Origin: Bulleidia extructa W1219
GTDB lineage: Bacteria > Bacillota_I > Bacilli_A > Erysipelotrichales > Erysipelotrichaceae
Reading direction: 5' to 3'
DNA: 64,000 nucleotides
NCBI RefSeq assembly: GCF_000177375.1
Contig: NZ_ADFR01000002.1
Location: 186,001-250,000 of the forward strand
Below, piece by piece: positions 1-8,448 of this stretch. A model generated the notes under the pieces. The model worked only from the letters and a program-made list of their open reading frames with translations, did no database searches and had not been told where the DNA came from. The position numbers and the translations under genes were made by a program. The stretch's first letter is position 1. Every line of letters begins with the position of its first letter.

Positions 1-210
1 ATATTTCAGAATATTTAAAACGACATTTTCCAATTTAGTATAAGGCTGATTGTGAAAATAACCCTCTATATTTTTTAAAAGCCAATCCCGAACCTCTTCA
101 TGGGAATTTAATTTACTATGACAAACTATCTCATCGCTTGCAACTTGAAGATCCTCCCCTTTTGGTAAAATAACGGATAGAACATAGTTTATAAATACAG
201 CTTTTATCAT
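1..210 (-). CDS. Unrecognised protein, N-terminal 70 residues (partial)
   Basis: Only the first 70 residues lie in the window; the gene runs off the left edge. The protein begins MIKAVFINYVLSVILPKGED and has no clear signal peptide or transmembrane helix. The start is well supported by an AGGAGG ribosome-binding site at 218-223, seven bases from the ATG. The terminator at 243-268 separates it from the gene at 287-766, so it is probably transcribed from its own promoter. I do not recognise the family. Confidence 0.7.
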   Translation of the reverse strand, partial: MIKAVFINYVLSVILPKGEDLQVASDEIVCHSKLNSHEEVRDWLLKNIEGYFHNQPYTKLENVVLNILKY

Positions 211-242
211 TTCCAATCCTCCTATGTATGACAAATGGGGCG

Positions 243-268
243 ATAAAAAAGTTGGTACATACCAACTT
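243..268 (-). terminator. Rho-independent terminator after the 287-766 gene
   Basis: On the minus strand a perfect 9-bp stem (AAGTTGGTA / TACCAACTT) with a 2-base loop is followed by a T-rich run. It lies just downstream of the stop of the membrane protein gene at 287-766. Confidence 0.8.
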
Positions 269-286
269 CCTTATCAGTATGAATCA

Positions 287-766
287 TTAGGCTTTTTCAA
301 CAAAAGTCTCGTGATAATTGCCACCCAAAGCAATCACTTGGTTCGCGACATTGAAGATATCACTGGCAATCGCTCCTTCTTCATACACGAACTTACGTTC
401 CACACGATACGCTAAAGTTTCTTCCTCGGAAACAGTATAACCGGAACTCGCTAAAATATCCTTGAAGTCCTCTGCACTTTCTTGTGAATCATAGGCCACC
501 TGATGTACAATTCGTACCTCTTCACCAGACATAAATCTTTCCGCATAGCTATTTTCATTAGCTAATGTTTCTTCCAAAAAGTTAGCCGGTAAGAATGGAT
601 ACACTGTCTTTAATTCCAAAACCTCATCGCTTTCTTGCGGATTACCAACTTCAATTAGTTCTACTTCTTCCTCTTCCGCTTCACTCTTTTTGTCTAAAAC
701 CTTTTTAGCCACTACCACAGCACCAACTGCTGCCGCTGCCACAATTCCCCAAAGTTTAATACTCAT
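287..766 (-). CDS. Small single-pass membrane protein of unknown function
   Basis: 159 residues. Residues 5-21 (LWGIVAAAAVGAVVVA) form one hydrophobic, alanine/valine-rich membrane anchor. A lysine patch (KKVLDKK) follows, then a very acidic linker (SEAEEEEVE) and about 110 residues of soluble domain. The positive patch after the helix predicts an N-out, C-in orientation or an uncleaved signal anchor. A GAGGG ribosome-binding site precedes the ATG. It is monocistronic, with its own terminator at 243-268. I do not recognise the C-terminal domain and assign no function. Confidence 0.75.
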   Translation of the reverse strand: MSIKLWGIVAAAAVGAVVVAKKVLDKKSEAEEEEVELIEVGNPQESDEVLELKTVYPFLPANFLEETLANENSYAERFMSGEEVRIVHQVAYDSQESAEDFKDILASSGYTVSEEETLAYRVERKFVYEEGAIASDIFNVANQVIALGGNYHETFVEKA

Positions 767-1004
767 AATTTTGCCCTCTTTTTATTTATTTTAGCATATT
801 ATTTATTTTTTACACCTGTGAGCCTTTTTTCTAACTTCTATATCTAATCATCATCCTATCTATCTATACAAAAAATGATAACACATCGACCGACAAGCCC
901 TTTCCAAACAAATCAGCCTTATCTTAGTTGACTATAAATAAGAAGATCTTTTTTCATTCCAAACAATATCATTTTCTAACTAAAAAACATTTAGCCTTCT
1001 ATGA

Positions 1005-1028
1005 AAAAGCTTCCCCTTGGGAAGCCTT
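1005..1028 (-). terminator. Terminator of gpmA
   Basis: Minus-strand hairpin (AAGGCTTCCC / GGGAAGCTT) followed by TTTTC, just past the gpmA stop codon. Confidence 0.75.
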
Positions 1029-1031
1029 GAT

Positions 1032-1778
1032 TTATTTCTTAACAGAACCTTGGTTTGCAACAGCTGCCATCTTAGCTTCAATAGCCGCTTGATCTCCTAA
1101 GTATTCTTTCGAAACAAAATGACCATTATCATCAAACGTATATACAAGAGGCACACCGGTTGGAATATTAACACTGACAATTTCTTCATCACTTAGCCCT
1201 TCAAAATACTTCACTAAAGCCCGCAAACTATTTCCATGAGCCGCAATCAACACTCTCTTACCTTCTTTCATCTTAGGTAAGATTTCTTGTTCATAATAAG
1301 GAACAGCCCTTTCAATGGTTGTCTTTAGACTTTCTGATAATGGTAATTCATCCTTACTTTCATTACGATATGCGTCTTGATTCGCCGGATTACGATCATC
1401 ACTTGCTTCTAAAGCAGGTGGTTGCACATCAAATGAACGACGCCAAATTTTCACTTGATCTTCTCCATACTTCGCAGCCGTCTCTGATTTATTTAAACCT
1501 TGCAAAGCTCCATAATGACGTTCATTTAATTTCCACGTTTTCGTAACCGGTAACCATTCCCGATCCATTTCCGATAAAATATAATTCAAAGTATGAATGG
1601 CTCTTTTTAAATAAGAGGTATAACATAGATCAAAATCAAACCCCGCTTCTTTTAAAGCACGACCTCCAGCCTTAGCTTCTTCAACTCCTTTATCCGATAA
1701 TTCCACATCTGTCCAACCGGTAAATAAATTTAATTTGTTCCATTCGCTTTCACCATGACGAACTAATACTAATTTCAT
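1032..1778 (-). CDS. gpmA: 2,3-bisphosphoglycerate-dependent phosphoglycerate mutase
   Basis: Interconverts 3- and 2-phosphoglycerate in glycolysis in the cytosol. The histidine-phosphatase signature [12 protein letters not shown] places the phosphorylated His at residue 8, and the second catalytic His lies in [24 protein letters not shown] is typical of the cofactor-dependent enzyme. The length, 248 residues, matches the family. I chose the ATG at 1776-1778 because GGAGG lies seven bases upstream; the in-frame ATG at 1788-1790 sits inside that ribosome-binding site. It appears monocistronic, bounded by terminators at 1005-1028 and 1824-1848. Confidence 0.96.
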   Translation of the reverse strand: MKLVLVRHGESEWNKLNLFTGWTDVELSDKGVEEAKAGGRALKEAGFDFDLCYTSYLKRAIHTLNYILSEMDREWLPVTKTWKLNERHYGALQGLNKSETAAKYGEDQVKIWRRSFDVQPPALEASDDRNPANQDAYRNESKDELPLSESLKTTIERAVPYYEQEILPKMKEGKRVLIAAHGNSLRALVKYFEGLSDEEIVSVNIPTGVPLVYTFDDNGHFVSKEYLGDQAAIEAKMAAVANQGSVKK

Positions 1779-1823
1779 AACATCCTCCATCTATTAACAC
1801 ATTTACTTTATCATTTTTTAAAC

Positions 1824-1848
1824 AAAGAAAAAAGGTGCCGAAGCACCT
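1824..1848 (-). terminator. Terminator of the NCS2 permease gene
   Basis: Minus-strand hairpin AGGTGC-TTCG-GCACCT with a stable UUCG-type tetraloop, followed by TTTTTTC. It lies 25 bases after the permease stop. Confidence 0.9.
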
Positions 1849-1872
1849 AATTCAATCTCTCAATCAAAACCA

Positions 1873-3240
1873 TTAAACCAAAAAATATTTCAAAATAAAG
1901 ACAACACTTAAGACATACATCAATGGCGATAATTCATTCTTCTTACCGGTGCATAAATGTAAAATTGTATATGTAATAAAACCGAAAGCAATACCATCAG
2001 AAATACTATACGCAAACCCCATCATCGTAATGGTCACAAAAGCCGGAATCGCTTTGGTTAGATCTTGCCAATTAATGTTCGTTACTTGTTGCATCATTAA
2101 GAAGCCGACAAACATTAAAGCAGGGGCTGTCGCAAAAGATGGAATTGTTAAAAATAACGGGCTAAAGAATAAAGCCAATAAAAATAACACCCCAGTCGTA
2201 ACAGCTGTCAAACCAGTACGACCTCCTTCAGAAATACCCGAAGAAGATTCAACGAAAGTTGTAATAGTTGAAGTCCCTAAACACGCTCCAATCGTCGTAC
2301 CGACAGCATCAGCTAATAAAATACCCTTGATTTCAGGTAATTTGCCATGTTCATCCAGCATACCGGACTTTTCAGCACAACCAATGACCGTTCCAATCGT
2401 ATCGAAAATATCCACAAATAAAAACGCAAATAAGATAACAATAAAATCCCCTATATGCGATACCATAAAATTAAAATCAAATTGAAACATCGTTGATGCC
2501 ATACTTGAAGGCATTGAGAATACAGCACTCGGAATCACGGAATAGAAGCCGGCTTTTGGATTTGGCACATAGAATCCTATCAATTGCAAAACCATGCCCA
2601 ATCCCCAAGTAATCAAAATTCCCCACAGCATATACCCTTTGATACCCTTGATAAACATATAAGCAATCATCAAAGTGCCAAATAATGCCAACATCACTGC
2701 TACACCTTGTGTATGAATCGTTCCGGAAACAAGCGCTGCTTTTAAATTAAATAAACCAACCAAGGTAGGACTATCTACAATAATACCGGCATTTTGTAAA
2801 CCGATAAATGTAATGAAGAAACCAATCCCAACTCCAACAGCCGTCTTTAAAGAAGCAGGAATAGCATTAAAGATAGCTTCCCGTACATTCGTTACTGATA
2901 AAACAATAAATATAAGGCCTTCCACCAAGACAGCTGTTAAAGCCACTTGCCAACTAAAGCCCATTTGACCACAGACTGTGTATGCAAAATACGCATTCAA
3001 TCCTAAGCCGGCCGATAACGCAAAAGGCTTATTCGACAATAGAGCCATCGCAAAACAAGCTATTGCTGAAGCAACCGCCGTTGCCGTTAAAATACTGCCT
3101 TTATCCATTCCCGAGGCACTTAAAATAGTTGGGTTCAAAGCCAAAATATAAACCATGGTCATAAATGTGGTTAACCCAGCCACCAATTCAGTTCGAACGG
3201 ATGTACCGTTCTTTTTCAACTTAAAGAAATTTTCTAACAT
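1873..3240 (-). CDS. NCS2-family purine (guanine/hypoxanthine/adenine) permease
   Basis: 455 residues with 12 or more hydrophobic helices, a cytoplasmic-membrane nucleobase importer of the AzgA/PbuG-PbuO branch of NCS2. Diagnostic segments are GLGLNAYFAYTVCGQMG near residue 78, the DIFDTIGTVIG loop near 280, and the signature GTSTITTFVESSSGISEGGRTG near 320. Purine-type substrate is supported independently by the guanine-class riboswitch in its leader (3315-3386). The start ATG has an AAGGAGAG ribosome-binding site. The gene is monocistronic. The exact base transported cannot be decided from sequence. Confidence 0.93.
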   Translation of the reverse strand: MLENFFKLKKNGTSVRTELVAGLTTFMTMVYILALNPTILSASGMDKGSILTATAVASAIACFAMALLSNKPFALSAGLGLNAYFAYTVCGQMGFSWQVALTAVLVEGLIFIVLSVTNVREAIFNAIPASLKTAVGVGIGFFITFIGLQNAGIIVDSPTLVGLFNLKAALVSGTIHTQGVAVMLALFGTLMIAYMFIKGIKGYMLWGILITWGLGMVLQLIGFYVPNPKAGFYSVIPSAVFSMPSSMASTMFQFDFNFMVSHIGDFIVILFAFLFVDIFDTIGTVIGCAEKSGMLDEHGKLPEIKGILLADAVGTTIGACLGTSTITTFVESSSGISEGGRTGLTAVTTGVLFLLALFFSPLFLTIPSFATAPALMFVGFLMMQQVTNINWQDLTKAIPAFVTITMMGFAYSISDGIAFGFITYTILHLCTGKKNELSPLMYVLSVVFILKYFLV

Positions 3241-3270
3241 ATTCTCTCCTTTTTCTAATCACACATCGAA

Positions 3271-3301
3271 AAAAGAAAAACTCTGTAGATTTCTACAGAG
3301 T
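3271..3301 (-). terminator. Riboswitch expression-platform terminator
   Basis: Minus-strand hairpin CTCTGTAGA/TCTACAGAG followed by TTTTTCTTTTTT, between the aptamer and the permease ribosome-binding site. It is the natural off state for ligand-induced transcription termination. Confidence 0.88.
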
Positions 3302-3314
3302 GTCTAAAAAATCT

Positions 3315-3386
3315 AGACACCGTAGTCCCATAGTTACGGCCATGGGGTAGAGACTCTCTCGCCAATTCGAGAGGATATACGATATG
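3315..3386 (-). promoter_or_regulatory. Purine riboswitch aptamer, guanine class
   Basis: On the minus strand the leader carries the purine-riboswitch core in order: CGTATA at the start of P1/J1-2, a P2 stem (CCTCTCG/CGAGAG), GTCTCTACC at J2/3, a P3 stem around CCGTAA, and GGACTACG at J3/1. P1 can form between AUAUCG and CGGUGU with G-U pairs. The J3/1 sequence carries C where adenine riboswitches carry U (position 74 of the xpt numbering), which predicts guanine or hypoxanthine as ligand. A TATAAT -10 box at 3398-3403 lies just upstream. With the terminator at 3271-3301 it should shut off the permease when guanine is plentiful. Confidence 0.93.
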
Positions 3387-3455
3387 TGACTCTTGTATTA
3401 TAAAGGAAAAATAAGAAAATGGAACAACTTTTTCAAAAGACTATTTTTTATCATA

Positions 3456-3469
3456 TGAAAGCGCTTGCT
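3456..3469. promoter_or_regulatory. cre-like catabolite element
   Basis: TGAAAGCGCTTGCT fits the CcpA consensus TGWAARCGYTWNCW at every position. It lies about 70 bp upstream of the lipoprotein gene at 3540 and about 53 bp upstream of the riboswitch promoter -10 box, so either gene could be the target. Confidence 0.55.
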
Positions 3470-3539
3470 TTTTTGGATATACTTTCTAATATTGAATTGT
3501 AAGAGGTAATACTTTTGAAAATAGAAAGGAAAACGCAAT

Positions 3540-4112
3540 TTGGTATTCAAAATGAAACATCTAAAATCGATTCGAAATATTCTCTTCTTATTGGGCTTTG
3601 TATTACTTATAACAGGATGTGGTAAAAAAGAAATCACTTATAAGGGAGGCATGGGCTTTTCAGCCACTGATCTTCCATACAAAGAAGTCAAATTCCACAT
3701 TTATCGATCCAACACGGATAATCATAAATGGAAACGCATCCATACATTCAATATTTCACTACAAGAAATTAAAAAAGATGAGTACATTGATATCAACTTA
3801 AGTTCAAAAAATAAAGAAATAATCGCTCAAGTGACTAAAAATTCAGTTACCAAAGATGAAACATCAAAAACCATAGAATCTAAAGTCATAAACTCTACAA
3901 AATTTGATGTCCCCGGTTTTACTTCTAACTTAACTAGTTATGAACGTAAATCCATCATCCAAAGTGACCAAGAACAAATATTCTTACTATATCCCATCAG
4001 TCATAAATCCTCTGCTACTTATTTCTCTAAAATTTCACTCAGTGAACCTTATGATATAGAAAAACGTAATCTTGACAATATCTTAGTAACCGTGGAATTC
4101 ATGAAACCATAA
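3540..4112 (+). CDS. Putative lipoprotein of unknown function
   Basis: 190 residues from the TTG at 3540. A lipoprotein signal peptide ends in the lipobox LLITG-C near residue 29, so the mature protein should be lipid-anchored on the outer face of the membrane. The rest is hydrophilic and lysine-rich with no recognised domain. The AAAGGA ribosome-binding site at about 3525-3530 is correctly spaced for the TTG start; the ATG at 3552 is about 21 bases away and is less likely, though both give a valid signal peptide. A terminator follows at 4117-4144. A cre-like site lies upstream. Similar unrelated-looking lipoproteins occur at 25395, 28575 and 36543. Confidence 0.75.
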   Translation: MVFKMKHLKSIRNILFLLGFVLLITGCGKKEITYKGGMGFSATDLPYKEVKFHIYRSNTDNHKWKRIHTFNISLQEIKKDEYIDINLSSKNKEIIAQVTKNSVTKDETSKTIESKVINSTKFDVPGFTSNLTSYERKSIIQSDQEQIFLLYPISHKSSATYFSKISLSEPYDIEKRNLDNILVTVEFMKP

Positions 4113-4116
4113 TGTG

Positions 4117-4144
4117 AAAAAGCTCCCTTGAATAGGAGCTTTTT
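4117..4144 (+). terminator. Terminator of the 3540-4112 lipoprotein gene
   Basis: Hairpin AGCTCC / GGAGCT flanked by AAAA and TTTT. Confidence 0.8.
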
Positions 4145-4149
4145 AATGA

Positions 4150-4172
4150 CAAAAAAAGGGGTTCAACCCTCT
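4150..4172 (-). terminator. Terminator of the metal-transport operon
   Basis: Minus-strand hairpin GAGGGTT/AACCCC followed by seven T residues, directly after the mntR-like stop codon. Confidence 0.7.
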
Positions 4173-4823
4173 TTATTCACCTAAAATTTTAACGTAGATA
4201 TGATGAGTTGCTTTTACGGAAATTAAGATAGTTCTTCCTTCATAAAGAACCGATAATGATTCATCGAAAGAATCTTTCCCCACAATTTCCAACTCGTCAT
4301 GAAGCTTTAACCCAATTCGATCTAAATACGCTAAAAGTTGCTTTTCTTCATCATCCACTTTAATAATTCTAGCTTTTTGACCAACCTTTAAATCCGCCAA
4401 AAATAAACCCTTTTCCACAGGCTCATCGACATTTTCATAAATGATCGATCCATGCGGACAAGTCCTTGGATAATTTAAATACACATTCAAGTGTTTTTTC
4501 AATTCATCATTCGTCACATGTTCTAATAAGTCTGCCTGTTCATGCACATCTTGCCAATTGTAATGCAGCTTTTCTAACAAAAACGTTTCCCACAAACGAT
4601 GACAACTCAATATTCGTTTGCTTTCCTGCATACCGGTTTTTGTCAAAATAATTTCATTTCCCTTAAATGTGATAAAATCCTCTGATTGTAACTTTTTCAA
4701 CATTTCCGAAACTGAAGGCGGGGCAACATTCAAATGAATTGAAATCTTTTTATTCGTTACTTTTTCACCTGATTCATAAAGACGAAAGATGGTTTTTAAA
4801 TAGTCTTCTCGATTGTTAGTCAT
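4173..4823 (-). CDS. mntR: DtxR/MntR-family metal-dependent transcriptional repressor
   Basis: 216 residues. The N-terminal winged helix (residues 1-65, with VAPPSVSEMLKKL as recognition helix) is followed by the metal-binding dimerisation region (CHRLWETFLLEKL and VHEQADLLEHVTNDEL, supplying His, Glu and Asp ligands). A C-terminal FeoA/SH3-like domain starts near residue 140 (VGQKARIIKV). The protein should bind Mn(II) or Fe(II) and repress metal uptake. Its start overlaps the preceding permease gene by 8 bp, making it the last gene of the transporter operon it probably controls. The inverted repeat at 8429-8442 is the likely operator. Metal specificity (Mn versus Fe or Zn) is inferred. Confidence 0.9.
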   Translation of the reverse strand: MTNNREDYLKTIFRLYESGEKVTNKKISIHLNVAPPSVSEMLKKLQSEDFITFKGNEIILTKTGMQESKRILSCHRLWETFLLEKLHYNWQDVHEQADLLEHVTNDELKKHLNVYLNYPRTCPHGSIIYENVDEPVEKGLFLADLKVGQKARIIKVDDEEKQLLAYLDRIGLKLHDELEIVGKDSFDESLSVLYEGRTILISVKATHHIYVKILGE

Positions 4824-5901
4824 ATGAGTTCTCCACTAAAAGTGTAACACGCTTTTCTCCTTTCGGACTAAGTTCATACACACTTAATGCTTCATTTTTA
4901 ACAATCCAATTTAATTTCAAAAGACTTTGAATGGTTTGGCGTGTCCTCTTAGATGACCAATTCAAATGAGTTTTAATCGAATCAATACCAACTTCCTGTT
5001 GATTTCCCGGATGGTGATATAAGTGCATTAAAAATAAATCTTGATAGACCACTTTTCTTTGTTTCGCTCTTTGAATTTTTTTACTAAGCCATCCGTTTTT
5101 ATGAAAAAGAACCACCAGAACACCTTGTACAAGCCCAATAAAACTACACATACCAGCAATGGAAACGTTCCACATATTCGCAATCAGAAAACCTAGCACC
5201 GAACTGCTTATCGCAAATAACAAACTAGCTACGATGGTATATTTCAAATTCTTCGTCACAAGACAAGCGCAAGCCCCTGGAGCTACCAAGAAAGAAATCA
5301 CTAAAATAGCCCCTACACTATCAAAAGCAGTGACGGTTGTCAATGAAGTTAACGTCATTAATCCATAAAACAAATATCCTGTTCGAATTCCTTTTAACCG
5401 GGCATATTTCGGATCAAAGCTAGTGATTTTTAACGGCTGATAGAACCAAATCACAAAAGCCATATTGACGATAAATAATGCCAGCATTACCACAAATGAC
5501 TTTGGCAATCCGAACAAACGAATAAATGGTGCAAATAAAGGATTACCCATCAACACAATATCCACGTCTAAATGAGCATTCCGGAAAAGGCGACTAATCA
5601 AAATGACCGCCAGCGAAAAAAACATAGGGAAAATAATACCTAGGGCATCATCTTTCTTCACTCGATATTTATTCGCTATTGTCTCCACTACATACACCGT
5701 CAACAAACCAAACAGAGAAGCCCCTATAAATAACCACGGGGAGTTTAAATCCTGTACACCGATAAAGGCAATCACTATTCCCAATAAAACAGAATGAGAA
5801 AGAGCATCCGCTGTCATAGATAATTTTTGTAATACTAAAAATGGGCCTAAAACAGCACAAGCCAGTGAAGTCATAAGAATAACCAATAAAACTTCAATCA
5901 T
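4816..5901 (-). CDS. Metal ABC transporter permease with C-terminal winged-helix extension
   Basis: 361 residues. Residues 1-270 form the multi-helix membrane domain of the ABC-3 (ZnuB/MntB/TroD) family, with LQKLSMTADALSHSVLLG near residue 25. After the last helix, residues 285-361 are soluble and resemble a winged helix (HHPGNQQEVGIDSIKTHLNW, then LSPKGEKRV). That extension is known in some TroD/SitD-type permeases. Four-bp overlap with the upstream permease (5898-6764) and 8-bp overlap with mntR show tight co-translation. The substrate is probably Mn, by operon logic. Confidence 0.92.
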   Translation of the reverse strand: MIEVLLVILMTSLACAVLGPFLVLQKLSMTADALSHSVLLGIVIAFIGVQDLNSPWLFIGASLFGLLTVYVVETIANKYRVKKDDALGIIFPMFFSLAVILISRLFRNAHLDVDIVLMGNPLFAPFIRLFGLPKSFVVMLALFIVNMAFVIWFYQPLKITSFDPKYARLKGIRTGYLFYGLMTLTSLTTVTAFDSVGAILVISFLVAPGACACLVTKNLKYTIVASLLFAISSSVLGFLIANMWNVSIAGMCSFIGLVQGVLVVLFHKNGWLSKKIQRAKQRKVVYQDLFLMHLYHHPGNQQEVGIDSIKTHLNWSSKRTRQTIQSLLKLNWIVKNEALSVYELSPKGEKRVTLLVENSYD

Positions 5902-6764
5902 ACAAGCGAACTCCTTTTTCGAATAGCACTATTCTTTCCAAAGAACATTGAAAGAAATGTTAGTGTACCCATCACCAAAATGATCGTTGGTCCTGTCGAT
6001 AAACCATGATACAAAGAACTCAAGAAAGTTCCTAAAAAAGCACTAAAACCAGCCATAATAGCTGCAATGATTAACACCTGTTTTAAACGATGACTATGTT
6101 GATGAGCACAAACACATGGAATAATGAGAAAAGAAGATATTAAAATCGCACCCACGCTCTTAATACCAACTGCAATTAAACCGATGGTCATCATCAAAAG
6201 AATTCGATCCACCAATCGTGAAGAGACACCAATACTTTCTCCATAAGTAGAATCAAAAATACTTAAAACCAATTCTTTATAAAATAAAAATAAAATCAGT
6301 GAACAAATACCCGCTACCACAAAAATCAAAAGGACATCCTGCTTCATCATAAAAGCAGCCAAACCAAAAATATAGTTTTTCAAGCCGGCTTGAGAAGCAT
6401 TCACATAATTAGGATTCCCCTGAATATAACTCTTTAAAACAAGACCTAAGCCAAAGAAACCGCTCAACACAATCGCTAAAGCCGCATCTAATTTGATTTT
6501 ACTATAACGAACCAAAGCCTGTATCGTTTCATAAGCCAGTCCTGCGGATAAAGCAGCCCCAATTGTTAATAAAATAGGATTTCTTGATTGAAATACCATA
6601 AATATCAAAACAATACCCGGAAAAGTAGAATGACCCACTGCATCACCAACAAGACTTTGACCCTTATACACACTAAAGCAGCCTATCACAGCACTGACCA
6701 TAGCTAATATAGTCGTTCCCAATGCAACGACCAGAAAATCATACGATGTTAAAATCTCAATCAT
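5898..6764 (-). CDS. Metal ABC transporter permease
   Basis: 288 residues with eight or nine membrane helices, ABC-3 family (MntB/ZnuB/TroC-like). Typical segments are VYKGQSLVGDAVGHSTFPGIVL near residue 33 and GAILISSFLIIPCVCAHQHSHRLK near 207. It overlaps the ATPase gene by 4 bp on one side and the second permease by 4 bp on the other. Two different permeases imply a heterodimeric channel, as in TroCD. Confidence 0.93.
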   Translation of the reverse strand: MIEILTSYDFLVVALGTTILAMVSAVIGCFSVYKGQSLVGDAVGHSTFPGIVLIFMVFQSRNPILLTIGAALSAGLAYETIQALVRYSKIKLDAALAIVLSGFFGLGLVLKSYIQGNPNYVNASQAGLKNYIFGLAAFMMKQDVLLIFVVAGICSLILFLFYKELVLSIFDSTYGESIGVSSRLVDRILLMMTIGLIAVGIKSVGAILISSFLIIPCVCAHQHSHRLKQVLIIAAIMAGFSAFLGTFLSSLYHGLSTGPTIILVMGTLTFLSMFFGKNSAIRKRSSLV

Positions 6765-7474
6765 ACCGTTCCCTCTTGGAAAGTGGTATCCAGATTTTCT
6801 TGTGTCAAAACATCCTGTATAGAACCATAAGCAATGACCTTTCGATTAATGAGAACCACATGATCAAAATAATCCCTCAGTGTTTGCAAATCATGATGAA
6901 CACAAACAATTGTTTTCCCTTCTTTCTGAAGAGCTTTCATTTTATCCATAATGATTTTCTCACTGGTTTTATCCACTCCAGCCAATGGTTCATCCATTAA
7001 AATCAATTGTGCATTTTGACATAAAGCACGCGCAATAAACACCCGTTGCTTCTGACCACCGGATAATTCTGATATTTGACGATCTTTCAAGTCACTGATT
7101 TTCATTTCCTCTAAAGCATCCAGTGCTAATTTTTTATCTTCATTACCTGGACGATGAAACCAGCCTAATGAGGAATACCTCCCCATCAAAACAACATCAA
7201 ATACAGTAATCGGAAAATCCCAATTCACCGATGCCCGTTGTGGCACATAAGCTAAGCGATTTAACACATCCTTCAAAGGCAAGCCATAGAGTGTTATCGC
7301 ACCGGATAAAGGCTTTAAGAAACCTAAAATAGATTTCAATAAAGTAGATTTACCCGCTCCATTAGGCCCAACAATAGCGGTTAAACTTCCCTCTTCAATA
7401 TCGACATCAATATCCCATAAAACAGGTTGATACCCATAGGATGCCGTCAAATCTTCCACATGAATAACACTCAT
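6761..7474 (-). CDS. Metal ABC transporter ATP-binding protein
   Basis: 237 residues, one nucleotide-binding domain. Walker A GPNGAGKSTLL is near residue 36, signature LSGGQKQRV near 138, Walker B LILMDEPLAGVD near 157, and switch His in CVHHD. It energises the two downstream permeases. GAGGG precedes the ATG. It sits 14 bp after the substrate-binding protein gene and overlaps the next gene by 4 bp. Confidence 0.95.
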   Translation of the reverse strand: MSVIHVEDLTASYGYQPVLWDIDVDIEEGSLTAIVGPNGAGKSTLLKSILGFLKPLSGAITLYGLPLKDVLNRLAYVPQRASVNWDFPITVFDVVLMGRYSSLGWFHRPGNEDKKLALDALEEMKISDLKDRQISELSGGQKQRVFIARALCQNAQLILMDEPLAGVDKTSEKIIMDKMKALQKEGKTIVCVHHDLQTLRDYFDHVVLINRKVIAYGSIQDVLTQENLDTTFQEGTV

Positions 7475-7488
7475 ACACTATCCCTCTT

Positions 7489-8415
7489 TTACTTCAAATT
7501 CGATACCATTAAATCAACATTCATCTTCACCATGTCAATATAGGTATCTCCCTTTTGTCCTTTAGGTGCCAAAGAATCACTAAACAATTCTTGACCTTCA
7601 CCCTTAACAACCTTGACTTTCCAACCTTTTGCGGCACAAGATTCTTTTAATTTTTCCATACGAGCCGGATCAGTTGTCGATTCCGCAAAAATAGCTTTGA
7701 TCTTATGATCAACAATAAATTGAGCTGTCTTAGCCATATCTTTCGTACTTAATTCGGCATCCGTGCTAACCCCTTGTGGAGCTTTCACTTCAATTCCGTA
7801 TTGTCTTGAAAAATAGCTAAACGCATCGTGTGGAGTCACCAAAATACGTGACTGCTTAGGAATGGAATTGATTTGAGTTTGACAATAATTTTTCAAATCA
7901 TCTAGTTTCTTAAGGTAAGCTTGTAAGTTTTCTTCAATTTTATCCTTATGGTTTGGCAACTTCTCTTTCAAACTGCGAGCTGCTTCAACAGTAGCCTTCT
8001 TATATAGCTCTACATCAAACCAGAAGTGTGGATCGGTAATCTTAGAGCCATCTTCTTCCATTGTTAATAAAGATTTCTTATCAAAGTTCTTTGTAACAGC
8101 TTGTCCCTTAACAGATTCTAATAATTCAACCATCTTTCCTTCAAAATGAAGTCCATGATATAAAACCAAATCAGCATTCTTTAACTTTGAATGATCCTCT
8201 GGTTTTGCTTCATAGGTATGAGGATCTTCTCCAGCAGGAATGACCAATTGAACATCAACATAGTCCTTTGCTAATTGATTCACCATATCTTGTAAGAAAG
8301 AAGTGGTTACCGTCACCTTTAATTTCTTGTCTGTCGATTTTGTGGTATTGGTATTTGGCTTACCACAAGCCATCAGCATCAATACACTTAGTATTGAAAC
8401 AATCCATTTCTTCAT
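7489..8415 (-). CDS. Metal ABC transporter substrate-binding lipoprotein (Mn/Zn type)
   Basis: 308 residues of the ZnuA/PsaA/MntA cluster A-I family. The lipobox is LMAC near residue 17. Predicted metal ligands are His in GEDPHTYEAKPEDH, His in ITDPHFWFD, Glu in IFAESTTDP and Asp in GDTYIDMVKMN. This His-His-Glu-Asp set, and the lack of a long His-rich loop, favours Mn (or Fe) over a dedicated Zn protein. It is first in a five-gene operon with its ATPase, two permeases and a MntR-like regulator. The -35/-10 promoter and operator lie immediately upstream. Confidence 0.94.
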   Translation of the reverse strand: MKKWIVSILSVLMLMACGKPNTNTTKSTDKKLKVTVTTSFLQDMVNQLAKDYVDVQLVIPAGEDPHTYEAKPEDHSKLKNADLVLYHGLHFEGKMVELLESVKGQAVTKNFDKKSLLTMEEDGSKITDPHFWFDVELYKKATVEAARSLKEKLPNHKDKIEENLQAYLKKLDDLKNYCQTQINSIPKQSRILVTPHDAFSYFSRQYGIEVKAPQGVSTDAELSTKDMAKTAQFIVDHKIKAIFAESTTDPARMEKLKESCAAKGWKVKVVKGEGQELFSDSLAPKGQKGDTYIDMVKMNVDLMVSNLK

Positions 8416-8428
8416 GTTTTTCTCCTTA

Positions 8429-8442
8429 TTAGGTATACCTTA
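8429..8442. promoter_or_regulatory. Predicted MntR/DtxR operator
   Basis: TTAGGTATACCTTA is a near-perfect inverted repeat of the TTAGGn(n)nCCTAA type bound by DtxR/MntR-family repressors. It lies between the -10 box and the ribosome-binding site (AAGGAG) of the metal-transport operon, about where transcription starts. Occupancy by the metal-loaded regulator encoded at 4173-4823 would block the promoter. Confidence 0.75.
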
Positions 8443-8448
8443 TTAAAT

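Noticed and set aside
224-415. 63-codon plus-strand frame at the left end
   Set aside because: Antisense to the supported 287-766 gene and running through its terminator.
1949-2485. 178-codon plus-strand frame inside the NCS2 permease gene
   Set aside because: Antisense shadow of a clearly coding permease; composition is that of reversed hydrophobic codons and there is no ribosome-binding site.
3398-3637. 79-codon minus-strand frame over the riboswitch promoter
   Set aside because: Overlaps the promoter of the permease leader and the start of the lipoprotein gene; sequence is Phe/Lys/Leu-rich noise from AT-rich DNA.
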